The position numbers and the translations under genes were made by a program. The notes below the pieces were generated by a model. It did no database searches and was not told the DNA's origin. It saw only the letters and a list, made by a program, of their open reading frames with translations. Positions 8,054 through 17,965 of a stretch of 64,000 bases of DNA are shown here, one piece after another. The DNA is taken from positions 3,348,001 to 3,412,000 of the forward strand of contig NZ_CP009512.1 in assembly GCF_000970205.1 (NCBI RefSeq), written 5' to 3'. Positions within the stretch are counted from its first letter, which is position 1; every line of letters starts with the position of its first letter. This stretch comes from Methanosarcina mazei S-6. GTDB taxonomy: Archaea; Halobacteriota; Methanosarcinia; Methanosarcinales; Methanosarcinaceae.

Positions 8054-9058
8054 TCAGATCTGTTTTATATTCATATTAATTGCTACTTCTGCGATATCGG
8101 CACTGTATTCGGCTACCCTGCGCAGGCTTTCAAGAACCATGCTGAGCTCAATGCTGCCTTCACCTTCGTCGCCTCTGGACTCGAGGGAAACGCCAAACTG
8201 GGAAACTTTTTTGGCTTCAACAACTATTTTGTTTATAGCCTGAAGGTCCTCCTCCTGCATGGAATCTATGGAACTCTCAAACACTTTCCTTGAGAGGTCA
8301 GCCATCTTGAAAATAGGGTCATCACTGCTAATCCCGGACTCCATTTTAAGGACATTTCTGGCGATCCTTACAGCATGGTCTCCCACACGCTCAATGCTCT
8401 TGGTAATAAGCCTGTACCCGAGACATTCTCGCGGGTGCCTGATTCCGATCTTTTCCGAGAGCTCTATATCCTCAATCGAGGCTTTGAGTTGGCGGACGGC
8501 TAATAAGTAGAAGCGGTCCACATCGTCGTCTCTCTGGATTACGTCTTCGGCAATTTCCACATTATGGTCCCGAAGGGCGGTCATGGAATCCTCAAGCATT
8601 GAAAGGACGAGCCCGTACATGTTTTTGATTACACGGTTAAGAGGCAGGTCATTGTAGTTCAGGAGGCACTGGAAAACAAGTTCGTTCCTGGACTCTTCCA
8701 CAAGCTCGAGACCTATGAGTTTCTGGCGCACGGAGTCCTTTATAAACTTGCGGTCATAGGCACTGAAACCTTTTTTTGTGGTCAGCCTGATTACATCGTA
8801 ACCTACAAGGTAATGTGAAATAAGGATCCTTAAGTTGTTTTCTGCACTATCGGAATGAAGATAGTCTATAGTTGCCTTAAGGACGGAATGATCTTTAGAA
8901 ATTGCACTTGAGGAAACAAGCAGTGTTTTGTTAGGCATGGGAGTGAGAGTAAGGGTATCTCCGGCTTCAAGCCCTATATCCCGGACCCATTTTATGGGGA
9001 GAGACACAATATAAGTAGAATTTCCTGTAAACTGGACTTTTCTTTTATCCTTGGTAAT
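8054..9058 (-). CDS. PhoU-like regulator with N-terminal AbrB/SpoVT DNA-binding domain
   Basis: Residues about 8-50 match an AbrB/SpoVT swapped-hairpin domain (KVQFTGNSTYIVSLPIKWV, then GLEAGDTL), and about 130-330 form two PhoU-type helical repeats (ERVGDHAVRIARN; RVAEYSADIAEVAINM). Such proteins are thought to control phosphate uptake or related genes. The usual start codons give only a GTG at 9007, but that cuts off KVQFTGNSTYI, which belongs to the DNA-binding fold. The frame stays open up to a TAA at 9071-9073. The best fit is an ATT start at 9058 with GGGGG seven bases upstream; this gives 334 residues. A TATA box at 9117-9124 supports a transcript starting near 9093. Confidence 0.8.
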   Translation of the reverse strand: MTKDKRKVQFTGNSTYIVSLPIKWVRDIGLEAGDTLTLTPMPNKTLLVSSSAISKDHSVLKATIDYLHSDSAENNLRILISHYLVGYDVIRLTTKKGFSAYDRKFIKDSVRQKLIGLELVEESRNELVFQCLLNYNDLPLNRVIKNMYGLVLSMLEDSMTALRDHNVEIAEDVIQRDDDVDRFYLLAVRQLKASIEDIELSEKIGIRHPRECLGYRLITKSIERVGDHAVRIARNVLKMESGISSDDPIFKMADLSRKVFESSIDSMQEEDLQAINKIVVEAKKVSQFGVSLESRGDEGEGSIELSMVLESLRRVAEYSADIAEVAINMNIKQI

Positions 9059-9116
9059 AAATAGGCCCCCTTAGAGAGAGTAATGAATATTACAAAATCT
9101 ATATAGACGATATTGA

Positions 9117-9124
9117 TATATAAA
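9117..9124 (-). promoter_or_regulatory. TATA box of the PhoU-like gene
   Basis: On the minus strand ACC followed by TTTATATA gives an almost ideal archaeal BRE/TATA element. It predicts a transcript start around 9093, about 35 bases before the proposed ATT start codon. Confidence 0.65.
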
Positions 9125-9410
9125 GGTATCCTGAAAGTAGCTGATGAGAAAAGAAATAACCTATGATTTTACCATCTAAGTATAGTATATAGGGTTAAGG
9201 GCGAATTAAGAAAAAACATAGAATTAATTAAGATTTTACATACAATTTGTGTATAAAAATAGGTTTATAAAAAATAAATTTTTTCTCAGGCGATCAGCTG
9301 AAAGCTGAAAAAGTTTTCTAAAAATATGGAAAAAAGAGTAAAAACAAAGAAAGCAAATTAACGGAAAAAAGCAAATTAACGGAAAATCACACCCCTGGCA
9401 CAGATTATAT
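9125..9410. other. Intergenic region between the PhoU-like and hemerythrin-like genes
   Basis: AT-rich sequence without a reading frame that looks like a gene. Near 9358-9385 a short direct repeat (AAATTAACGGAAAA) occurs twice. The T-rich minus strand around 9335-9370 may terminate the upstream hemerythrin gene. Confidence 0.4.
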
Positions 9411-9878
9411 TCAACATTTCATTACGCCGGATGTCTCCTCCCCGACCTCTATTTTGTTCATATAGCTCCTTTTGAACTCAACATATTCTTCTGCTATCTT
9501 TTCTGCTTCCTGCTGGCTCAGGGTTTTTCGAGCTATATCAAACACCTTACTTTCCTCTTCTTCTATATGGTGATCTATACTCCGTTTAAGTTCACCGAGC
9601 TTAACAGCCCATTCTTCATCTCCCTCATCCATGTTCTCCATTTCACAAATCAGGGCTTTTGCCTCATTATGCTCCGCATATGCATGACTGATAAGCTCAC
9701 GTAATTCCTCTTTCTCTTCAAGCCGCGGATAGAAGAGTTGCTCTTCTCCCATCATATGAGGGTCAGCTTTAAGCTTTACTTTAAAAAAACTCACTTTTGA
9801 GCTATCATTCAATGCCTGCTGGAAAAGTTCTGTCATCTGGTTATGTTCTGCTATTAAGAGATCATAAATTGTTTCCAT
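9411..9878 (-). CDS. Hemerythrin-like (HHE) cation-binding protein, copy 1
   Basis: The 155-residue, all-helical cytoplasmic protein keeps the HHE-type ligand pattern for a di-iron site: AEHNQM (about residue 11), DPHMMGEE (about 40), HAYAEHNEAK (about 65) and DHHIEEEE (about 101). Such proteins bind iron and may sense or scavenge oxygen, nitric oxide or peroxide. A GGAGGGG site lies just before the ATG. A second copy follows upstream on the same strand, with 204 bases between, so they may be separate transcripts. Confidence 0.85.
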   Translation of the reverse strand: METIYDLLIAEHNQMTELFQQALNDSSKVSFFKVKLKADPHMMGEEQLFYPRLEEKEELRELISHAYAEHNEAKALICEMENMDEGDEEWAVKLGELKRSIDHHIEEEESKVFDIARKTLSQQEAEKIAEEYVEFKRSYMNKIEVGEETSGVMKC

Positions 9879-10082
9879 ATTTCCCCTCCAGATATAATAT
9901 ATGACGGGATATATTTAAAAGAGCGTGTAAATACCTTATTGGTAAGATGTAGTTTACAAAAATTAAAAATTACCGGATCCAGGAAAAAAGCAAAATGAAG
10001 GAAACCAGAAATAGAATAAAGAGAACCGGTTATGTAGAAATCAATCCTGGATACCGAGTCTCTTTTTCTATCATTTTCAGTT

Positions 10083-10529
10083 TTAATGCATACTGGCTGG
10101 TGTTTCTTGTTTAAAGCTCTTCTTAAATTCAAGGTACTGCTGAGCAATCTCTTCTGCCTTCTTCTGGCTAATTACTTTTTGAGCTTTCTCGAAAACCTCA
10201 CCTTCTTCTTCTTCTACGTGGTGATCTATACTTTCTTTCAGTTCCTTGATTTTGGAGGTCCAGTTTTTGTCCCCTTCTTTCATACTTTCCAGTTCGGACA
10301 TAATGGACCTTGCTTCATCATGCTCTTCCACGGCGTGACTGACAAGCTCACTTAATTCCTCTTTTTTCTCAAGCTCAGAATAAAAGAGTTTCTCTTCCCC
10401 TGCCATATGAGGATCCAGTGCTGCTTTTATTTTAAGCAGGGTTTCTCTTGAGTTGTCGCGCAGGACCTGCTGGAAGAGGTCAGAGACCATATTGTGTTCT
10501 TTTATCAGTATATCATAAATTGATTCCAT
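10083..10529 (-). CDS. Hemerythrin-like (HHE) cation-binding protein, copy 2
   Basis: This 148-residue paralogue of the protein at 9411-9878 has the same layout: KEHNMV, DPHMAGEEKLFY, HAVEEHDEAR and DHHVEEEEGEVF supply the expected His and Glu ligands. The two proteins are alike over the whole length, roughly half of the residues being identical by eye, so they arose by tandem duplication. A GGGGGG site lies 7 bases before the ATG. The role in oxidative or nitrosative stress is inferred from the family. Confidence 0.85.
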   Translation of the reverse strand: MESIYDILIKEHNMVSDLFQQVLRDNSRETLLKIKAALDPHMAGEEKLFYSELEKKEELSELVSHAVEEHDEARSIMSELESMKEGDKNWTSKIKELKESIDHHVEEEEGEVFEKAQKVISQKKAEEIAQQYLEFKKSFKQETPASMH

Positions 10530-11058
10530 AATTCCCCCCCTCTTATTTGAGGTATAACAAAGGTTATTCGGGGGAGTGTATAAATAAGTAACCGGTGCCT
10601 CGAAATAATAAAAACAGTAACGGCAGATGGCAGACTCTTAATTTCTTTTTATAGATATTAGTATGAAGATAAAAATGAATATAAAATAGTCATAAGTTTT
10701 CGGAAAGGATACATATGCCTCCTCTACAGTCTAAAAATGAACCGTTTTTTCCAGCCGTGTAATCTCACCTTTTTTATAGCATGAATAGTAACCTGAGCTC
10801 TCAACCTTTTCACCTGTTTTGTGAGGCTTTAATTCCTTTATCATGTCCTCGAAAATTAAAAAAAGCGCAGAAAACGGCAGATATCCAGAAATAACCAGCT
10901 GGAATACATGTTGACAGAATCAGACATAGATAAGAAGCCCGAATTTAAGGCAAAAAATATAGTGAAATTCAGGCCAAACAAGATTATTTACCAGATTATT
11001 TGATACTACCAGATTATTTGATACCTCTATGAACATGAGAAAACAGTTAAAAAAGGTC
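10530..11058. other. Intergenic region, no gene seen; short direct repeat at 10990-11025
   Basis: The region separates the hemerythrin-like gene from the PKD surface protein gene. Near its right end an 18-bp unit beginning ACCAGATTATTTGATAC is repeated head to tail (10990-11007 and 11008-11025). No RNA or protein gene is apparent. Confidence 0.5.
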
Positions 11059-11082
11059 CAGGAAGGAGTCTTGACCTTCCTG
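11048..11082 (-). terminator. Terminator of the PKD surface protein gene
   Basis: Perfect 8-bp stem CAGGAAGG/CCTTCCTG (11059-11066 and 11075-11082) followed on the minus strand by GACC and six T residues. It lies 12 bases after the stop codon. Confidence 0.8.
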
Positions 11083-11094
11083 CAAAGAGTCCAA

Positions 11095-14000
11095 TTACTC
11101 TTCCTCTTTTGTCTGCCTATATACCAGATAGGCTCCGACAATAAATAGAACGAGCAGGATAAAAAACAGAACTCCTGTACTACCTGATTTTTCTGATCCG
11201 TTATTTTCTTCTGAACCAGCAGCTTCGGAACCATTTCCTTCTTCAACAAAAATGGATTTTCCGGTATCAGTGCTTTGAGATACCAGAATATCCTCTGCTC
11301 CTTTTGAGAGGGTTGAATCGGCACCTTCGTTTTCAGCCCCGGAAATATTTTCATCTTCAACTTTAGTGGAAGAAATGATAGTAACTGAGCCAGTTCCACT
11401 ACCTCCTTTATGTGGGGTAGAGACAGATGGCGTGGAGATTTTCTCGGCGGTTACGGAAAAAGGCGAAAATCCCGGAGTTTCTGCACGGAAATAATGGTAT
11501 TCGGCATCTGAACTGGTTTCCCAGGTATTAAGGGGCTGCCACTCCCCATTTTGATACCTGTTCAGCCGGACAGTACCCTTAACAACTGTTTCCATCCAGG
11601 CTCTATTGACTTTGAAATCGATAAACTTTGAATCAGAACCTGTCTCATTCATGACCGTATGATTGCTGAAGTGAATGTTTATATGCTGGAAAACCTCCCC
11701 TTCAGGGTTTTTTGTAACTTCAGAAGCTCTATCTTTCAGCACTTCAACAAAGACAGAAACATTTCCTGTTGAAGAAGCGTTGAAAGAGATTGCCAGGATG
11801 CTGTTATCGTCCGTATTGTCCGGTTCCTCCGTGAAATTAAAGGATACCGATTCGTTTTCCTCAACTTTCCTGACAGGCAAAACTACAGTGTTATTGATGT
11901 TATTTTTACTTTCAGCGGACCTGGTGATAAGGAAATTCCATGTCTGGTTTATGGCAGTGCTTCTGTTTGAAACTCTACCGGTTACGGAATACTTACCCGC
12001 AAAGAGACTGCTGTTTTCGACGCTTGTGTAACTGTTTTTGAAATGATCGTTTCTCCATAGAGTTTCCGGAGAAAGGGTAAGAGATGCATAGGCACTGTTT
12101 TTCTTATCCCCTTCAGAAGACTCGTTTCCATTTACATACCATGTAAAGTTACAGAGCACATGAGTTGAGATATTGAACTCCTGATCAGGATCTCCCACAT
12201 GTAATAGTTTCAGGTTTTCAGGGCTATAATCAGCGATCGGGGTAATTGTTATCTCGGATTCGCCTTCAACCGGGATGGCTACCACATTTTCAGCCAAAAC
12301 GTCCCCTTCAAGCTTAAAGGTCCCAAAGTCCGAATCAAGCGGAGCTTTCAGAACATAAACCAGCTGCCTGCGATCACGTGCTGAATAGTTTTTCCATATC
12401 CATTTATTGGAGGTAGAGTTGAATTCCGCACCTGCGTTATCTATGGGAGTGAGGTTCCAGCCAGCAGGGATATCTTCCACTACAGTAAGGTTAGTGAGTT
12501 CCCAGGCACTTTCAATGTTAAGATTTACATTGAACTCTTCGCCTGGATAAACGCTCGTTTTAGACAGATTTCTTTCCGAAATGACCGGGTGAGTGAGGAC
12601 ATTGATGCAGCCTTTGACAACCTCAGTATCATTTCCATAAGCATTGGAAACGTATAGACTCACATTGTAGATACCTGCAGTTTCATAGGTATGGACCGGA
12701 TTTGCTTCGATGTAGTCTACCCACCCGTCTCCGTCAATATCCCATTCCCACGAAACGGAATTGTAAGACTCATCTAAGAAACTTACAGTCAACGGCGCAG
12801 GCTCTCTCGTAACATTTACAGAGAAATTTGCTTCAGGAGGGAAGGGCTGTATTGTAACGTTGATGAAATCCTGGACGGTTTTGTTTACTGTTGTCCCGTT
12901 CCCGCCTGCACCAAGAGTAACGGTATAAAGGCCGCGTTCCTTGTAAGTGTGTACAGGATTTTTTTCGTTTGAAACGCTCCCGTCTCCAAAGTCCCATACA
13001 ACGGATTCGGCATAGATGGAGTTATCCATAAATTGTACGGTCAGAGGGTAAGGACCGGTGGTCACATTTGCGCCAAAATCAGGAATCGGAGGAAGGATGA
13101 CATTGATGTAACTTTCAGCGGTTCTTGTTACTGAAGTCCTGTTTCCTGTTGCCGTGAGGGAAACGGTGTACAGACCAGCTTCTGAATAAGTATGAAGAGG
13201 GCTCAGGTCAGTTGAAGTGTTTCCGTCTCCAAAATCCCATTCTAAAGATTCAGCATAACTCGAATTATCCGTGAACTGAACTGATAAAGGATAAAGGCCT
13301 TCGGTGATGTTGGCGCTGAAATCCGGAACAGGGGGAACAGTAACATTAATAAAATCGTCAGCGATTTTTGTAACTGAGGTATTGTTTCCTGTTGCTGTAA
13401 GAGAAAAAGTATACAGACCAGAGGCTGTAAAAGTATGAACAGGGTTTCTTTGGAAAGAACTGTCCCCATCTCCGAAATCCCATATAACGGATTCGGCATA
13501 TCTGGAATTATCCGTAAACTGAACGGTTAATGGGAATGTGCCTTCAGTAACGTTCGTGATGAAATCTGGAACAGGAGGGGCAGTAACATTGATGAAATCA
13601 TCAACGGTTTTAGTTACTGAAGTCCCATTTCCAGTTGCAATTAAAGAAACACTGTACAGTCCGGCTTCTGAATAGATATGGACAGGGTTTCTTTCAGTTG
13701 AAGAATCACCGTCGCCAAAGTTCCACTCAACAGATTCAGTATAGCTAGAGTTGTCTGAAAACTGAACTGCCAGAGGGAAAGTGCCCTCAATAATATTGAC
13801 ACTGAAATTGGGGAGAGGAGGAATTGTTACGTTAATAAAGTCATTAACGGTTTTTACAACTGAAGTTCTGTTACCGATTGCTGTAAGGGAAACAGTATAA
13901 AGTCCAGATTCCGAATAGGTATGGGCCGGGTTTCTGTCAGTTGAAGAATCACCGTCACCGAAATCCCATTCAACGGATTCAGCGTATTGAGATTCATCAA

Positions 14001-15870
14001 TAAACTGGACTGACAGTGGAACTGTGCCTGCAGTAATATTGGAAGAGAAATCTGGAACTGGAGAAGTTGTAACATTGATATAATTATCGATGGTTTTTGT
14101 TACTGAAGTATTATTTCCTGTTGCAATTAGTGAAACACTGTATAGTCCGGCTTCCGAATAAGTATGAACGGGATTCAGTTCATTTGAGGTATTTCCGTCT
14201 CCAAAATCCCACTCAACGGATTCGGGGTATTGAGATTCATCAGTGAACTGAACTGTTAAAGGAAATGTGCCTTCAGTAACATTGGCAATAAAACCAGGAA
14301 CTGGCCGCATTTGGACAAATATGTAATCTTCACGGATAGTTGTATTGGAACTGCCTGCCAAGTTATTCACAGTTAGTGACACGGTGTAATATCCCGGGTC
14401 AAAGTATGTGCAGGTACAGTTTTGAAGTTCCGAACTATTTCCGTCTCCGAAATACCAGTTCCAGGATACCGCGTTTTCGGACAGGTCGTAGAACTCTACT
14501 GTCAGAGGCTGGACTCCAAGTGTAACATTTGAATTAAAATCTGCTGCAGGAGATGGGACATGAGGAACAATCCATTCGATGCTTGCGCGATTTGATACGA
14601 TGGTCTCGCCTGCGTTAGTTACAAAACTTGCTTCTATAATATCAGTGCCTGTAGAAGCTCCGGAACAGGTAAAATTAGCCCTTCCGGCTGCATCCGTTAT
14701 CGAAGTACCGCTCTGGCCTGCATTGGGACCTGAAACTACCGAGAAACTGACCGGTTTTCCTGCAAGAAGATTTCCGTTATCATCCTGTACAAGGGATGAA
14801 AGGGTATATTGAGATCCGACAGAAGCGTTTCCTGAAGCAGGAGACAGGAGAATACCCTCGCCTACCATTGCTGTGCTTGATTTCAGGAAAAAGTATGAAA
14901 AGAATATATTATCATCGTTAGAAGGATTCTGAGTAAATACTGTGATATTTGAATCCCCACTATTTACGAAGGGTAGAAGGTTGTAAAGTTCGTCATCAGT
15001 CCGTGGATTGCTCGGGCCTGCATATGGGTCCAGAGGATTTGCAGTACTATCGTCCAGGCCCCCTACGGTCAAAAGTGCCCCGTTTCCACTGAACCCGTCA
15101 TCTTCTCCTCCAGCCGAACTTGTAACTCTTACTCCGTTTACGTTAACATTACTGACCTGGCTACCCCCGCTATTCTGGTAACTGAAGGAAATACCAAGCC
15201 CCATATCAATAGCAAAGTTAGAATCGTTTTTATCAACAGGATCTGATAGCTTAATACTGAAAGTATCACCAGCAGGGTTCTGCCCTCCAAAAAGCAATAT
15301 AACGGTATTGTCTTCCTTCTGGTCAGGATCATCAAAAATAACTGCAAGAACTTCTCCATCAGAACTGTAAGGACTTGTTTCTGTGACTGTGAAGTTAACT
15401 CTTCCTGCCGGCGCGATATCAACTGCAGGTTTAACAATAGATGTAACATCTGCCCAGTAGTTATAGCAGGCAGTCGAAAAAACAGTATTATTCCAGTAAA
15501 CGGCACTTCCATTAATCAAAACGCTTCCTTCAGGAATCTGACTACCCCACTCTCCAGCAGCGATAAGATATGCACTTCTTACAGTCGCACCTTCAGGTTT
15601 TTCCACCTGAATAATACCACTGCTGTCAGTGCCTAGCCCGTCTACGGAAAGACTTATTTTTCCGGTCTCCGTAACCATCGGCTGTAAAGAAGTGCCTGAA
15701 TCTCCCCTGACAAGTGTGCGGGGAATAGTCATAGTTGAATTATTTTCCAGGACAGTGCCCGGGGTCATTTCATTTTCTGCACATACCAGTAAAGTAAATG
15801 AAGAAAGCAAAACAAAAGCTGCAAAGAAAATAGGAATTGCTTTTACAAAGACGTCAAATTTATGTTTCAT
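11095..15870 (-). CDS. Large cell-surface protein with eight PKD repeats and PGF-pre-PGF domain
   Basis: The 1591-residue protein has a signal peptide (KAIPIFFAAFVLLSSF), a DUF3344-like domain (about 45-325), an Ig-like Big_1-type domain (about 335-435), eight PKD domains (about 437-1090) with WDFGDG or close variants, a DUF11-like segment (about 1095-1215), a PGF-pre-PGF-type domain (about 1337-1477, ending AETPGFSPFSV), a Gly/Ser/Glu linker and a C-terminal membrane helix with a charged tail. It is therefore anchored in the membrane and displayed at the surface, probably for adhesion or cell-cell contact. Many N-x-S/T sites suggest glycosylation. The six central PKD repeats are very alike, pointing to recent internal duplication. 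Confidence 0.85.
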   Translation of the reverse strand: MKHKFDVFVKAIPIFFAAFVLLSSFTLLVCAENEMTPGTVLENNSTMTIPRTLVRGDSGTSLQPMVTETGKISLSVDGLGTDSSGIIQVEKPEGATVRSAYLIAAGEWGSQIPEGSVLINGSAVYWNNTVFSTACYNYWADVTSIVKPAVDIAPAGRVNFTVTETSPYSSDGEVLAVIFDDPDQKEDNTVILLFGGQNPAGDTFSIKLSDPVDKNDSNFAIDMGLGISFSYQNSGGSQVSNVNVNGVRVTSSAGGEDDGFSGNGALLTVGGLDDSTANPLDPYAGPSNPRTDDELYNLLPFVNSGDSNITVFTQNPSNDDNIFFSYFFLKSSTAMVGEGILLSPASGNASVGSQYTLSSLVQDDNGNLLAGKPVSFSVVSGPNAGQSGTSITDAAGRANFTCSGASTGTDIIEASFVTNAGETIVSNRASIEWIVPHVPSPAADFNSNVTLGVQPLTVEFYDLSENAVSWNWYFGDGNSSELQNCTCTYFDPGYYTVSLTVNNLAGSSNTTIREDYIFVQMRPVPGFIANVTEGTFPLTVQFTDESQYPESVEWDFGDGNTSNELNPVHTYSEAGLYSVSLIATGNNTSVTKTIDNYINVTTSPVPDFSSNITAGTVPLSVQFIDESQYAESVEWDFGDGDSSTDRNPAHTYSESGLYTVSLTAIGNRTSVVKTVNDFINVTIPPLPNFSVNIIEGTFPLAVQFSDNSSYTESVEWNFGDGDSSTERNPVHIYSEAGLYSVSLIATGNGTSVTKTVDDFINVTAPPVPDFITNVTEGTFPLTVQFTDNSRYAESVIWDFGDGDSSFQRNPVHTFTASGLYTFSLTATGNNTSVTKIADDFINVTVPPVPDFSANITEGLYPLSVQFTDNSSYAESLEWDFGDGNTSTDLSPLHTYSEAGLYTVSLTATGNRTSVTRTAESYINVILPPIPDFGANVTTGPYPLTVQFMDNSIYAESVVWDFGDGSVSNEKNPVHTYKERGLYTVTLGAGGNGTTVNKTVQDFINVTIQPFPPEANFSVNVTREPAPLTVSFLDESYNSVSWEWDIDGDGWVDYIEANPVHTYETAGIYNVSLYVSNAYGNDTEVVKGCINVLTHPVISERNLSKTSVYPGEEFNVNLNIESAWELTNLTVVEDIPAGWNLTPIDNAGAEFNSTSNKWIWKNYSARDRRQLVYVLKAPLDSDFGTFKLEGDVLAENVVAIPVEGESEITITPIADYSPENLKLLHVGDPDQEFNISTHVLCNFTWYVNGNESSEGDKKNSAYASLTLSPETLWRNDHFKNSYTSVENSSLFAGKYSVTGRVSNRSTAINQTWNFLITRSAESKNNINNTVVLPVRKVEENESVSFNFTEEPDNTDDNSILAISFNASSTGNVSVFVEVLKDRASEVTKNPEGEVFQHINIHFSNHTVMNETGSDSKFIDFKVNRAWMETVVKGTVRLNRYQNGEWQPLNTWETSSDAEYHYFRAETPGFSPFSVTAEKISTPSVSTPHKGGSGTGSVTIISSTKVEDENISGAENEGADSTLSKGAEDILVSQSTDTGKSIFVEEGNGSEAAGSEENNGSEKSGSTGVLFFILLVLFIVGAYLVYRQTKEEE

Positions 15871-16160
15871 TTTTCACACCTTAAACTGTTTTTAAGACAA
15901 CTTCACTGATTAAAGAGCAATATTTCCAATAGAGACCCCCACAGAAAGTTTGAAAGTTTAAAAATACTTAAATATAGATATAAATTTTTGAAATTATTTA
16001 GTATGTAGGGGGATAAAAATATAATAAAGTTACGATTAAAAAGAAAGCAATAAAAACAGAGAAATTTGAAAAAAGCAGATACCTTTGACGGAAACAAATC
16101 CTGAAATTTGACCCATTCAACGAATTTTAATGCTTTGTCCTGTACACATAATTTCAAAGA

Positions 16161-16190
16161 AAAAAAGTAGGGTGTTTAATGGAACACCCT
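16161..16190 (-). terminator. Terminator of the alkylsulfatase-like gene
   Basis: Stem AGGGTGTT/AACACCCT (16169-16176 and 16183-16190), then AC and seven T residues on the minus strand, directly after the stop codon. This is a textbook intrinsic-type structure. Confidence 0.85.
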
Positions 16191-16192
16191 CA

Positions 16193-17965
16193 CTACTCAT
16201 TAAATAAGGCCATAAATTCATAGAATGCCTTTGAATCTGCTCCGGAAATTTTCACCTTTCCGTCAGAAACGGCTTTCTGAGGATCGAGTTTTCCCAGAAC
16301 CAGATTCTTCCATACCATTGAACTGGTGGTAATGGTAAAATCAGCATCTTCCGGGACCTCGGGCTGAATCTCAACAATGCCCTTGCGGACGTACAGGGCA
16401 TAGTCAGAAGATTCAGTGTTTTTCATGTCTGTTAGCTGAAGCCCAACAGTAATTTCCTTGTCCAGGCTCCTGGAGGCATCAAGACTGACAGCCATTATCC
16501 TGAAGAGAGTATCCATTGGCATATAGGTAACGGCTTTATCCTCCATATTGGCAAAAGCAAGCTTCGGTTTCCCACTTGCCGGATATGCTGCCTGTCCCGT
16601 CTCCACGAGATACTCGGATAGGAGATAATTGCGTTCCTGAACGTTCTTAGTATTTTCTGCAAGGGCAATCATCGTTGAATTCTTTATCTCACGCGCCTCA
16701 GAATTATCCGGGTCAAGTAGAAGAACATCGTCAGCAAGTACCAGGGCCCATTCAAGATTGCCTTCGTCCAGGGCATTTCCGGCTTTAGCTGTTAGCTCGT
16801 CAACCCCGCCTGCCAGCTCAGCCGCCATTTCGGCTTCTTCTGTGGGAGACTGTGGATACATATCTCTGGATTTGCCTGTGTAGTATCCTCTATACCACCA
16901 GAAAATCTCGTATATATCTCTTTCAACACTTCCATAATATTCCTGCAAATAAGGATCGTTCGCCAGATGAGGCGGCAGCTTAACCACTTCTATGATTTCC
17001 CCCGGTGTCATACCTTTGTTCATGTTTTGCACTGTCTGGTCATGGATAAACTGGATAGCATCACGATAGCTGGTTAAGGTATGGCTTATATTATCTTTCC
17101 CGACCACAACGGGATTGGGACCATGGAGCGAGACCATATATTCAGCATCAAAGCTGCGGTAAAGGTCTATGCTATCGATATAATCCAGCGGATTCCTCAT
17201 GACTGCCCCTCTCATGGTGGTAATTGCCGGGAATGCCTCGTAACAGTTGGCGATCTGGACCAGGGTTTTCTTCTCCGGGAGCCAGATGACAAGCACATCA
17301 CGGGTCTCACCCGGAGCTGAAAAGATATTGAAATCCACTCCTGCAATATTTGTTTCCAGCGTATCATTGACAGTTATTGTAGGCGGCATATAACCTGAAG
17401 GTCCCCGGATCTGCTTATAGAAAAGTGCACCACCTGCATACCAGTCAGAATCATTACCATATAAGCCCCCCAGCATCATCATGCCACCTTCGGCTCTGCT
17501 GGGAAACAGCTGACCGTACCAATCATAGTACAGGGTATCGTCCAGCAGATCGTGAGCAATAATTTCAGTGTCGTTATCGGCAAAAACAGAAGCCCCGTGG
17601 ATGTGGCAGTCATGGTGGTGAGTATAGATGACTGCTTTTACAGGCTTCCTGTCAAAGATGTTATTCAATTGCTTATTATATGCTTCTTTGACAACCTCTG
17701 CGGCCTGTAAGCTTTCCCCAGGATCAACAATAATAAGCCCGTCTTTACCCTCTATAAGTACAGGATTATCCCTGTTGTAGCCACGTGCAACGTAAACCCC
17801 ATCAGTAACATTAAGGACCTGAGGTGGTAAGAATTGCGCTGTGAAGTTCTCCAGTTCAGGATTAACTTCTACCTTTTCAGGTTCAAATGCTGTCACTGAT
17901 GTTGATATGCATATCATACATACAAAGGCAGCAAATAATAGAACCATATATGTACTGAACTTCAT
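16193..17965 (-). CDS. Secreted alkylsulfatase-like metallo-beta-lactamase-fold protein with altered metal motif
   Basis: The 590-residue protein has a signal peptide, a metallo-beta-lactamase domain (about 35-350), a helical dimerization region with YYGSVERDIYEIF (about 385) and an SCP2-like C-terminal domain (about 480-590), the layout of SdsA1/BDS1 alkylsulfatases. The family motif HxHxDH reads HHHDCH here: the Asp that bridges both metals is Cys120 (TGC at 17606-17608). A later His region, SLHGPNPVVVG, also differs from the usual HHWP-type segment. Sulfatase activity is therefore doubtful. The ATG at 17965 is chosen because GGAGTG stands before it and the signal peptide then begins properly; an ATG at 18037 would add an unlikely leader. 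Confidence 0.8.
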   Translation of the reverse strand: MKFSTYMVLLFAAFVCMICISTSVTAFEPEKVEVNPELENFTAQFLPPQVLNVTDGVYVARGYNRDNPVLIEGKDGLIIVDPGESLQAAEVVKEAYNKQLNNIFDRKPVKAVIYTHHHDCHIHGASVFADNDTEIIAHDLLDDTLYYDWYGQLFPSRAEGGMMMLGGLYGNDSDWYAGGALFYKQIRGPSGYMPPTITVNDTLETNIAGVDFNIFSAPGETRDVLVIWLPEKKTLVQIANCYEAFPAITTMRGAVMRNPLDYIDSIDLYRSFDAEYMVSLHGPNPVVVGKDNISHTLTSYRDAIQFIHDQTVQNMNKGMTPGEIIEVVKLPPHLANDPYLQEYYGSVERDIYEIFWWYRGYYTGKSRDMYPQSPTEEAEMAAELAGGVDELTAKAGNALDEGNLEWALVLADDVLLLDPDNSEAREIKNSTMIALAENTKNVQERNYLLSEYLVETGQAAYPASGKPKLAFANMEDKAVTYMPMDTLFRIMAVSLDASRSLDKEITVGLQLTDMKNTESSDYALYVRKGIVEIQPEVPEDADFTITTSSMVWKNLVLGKLDPQKAVSDGKVKISGADSKAFYEFMALFNE

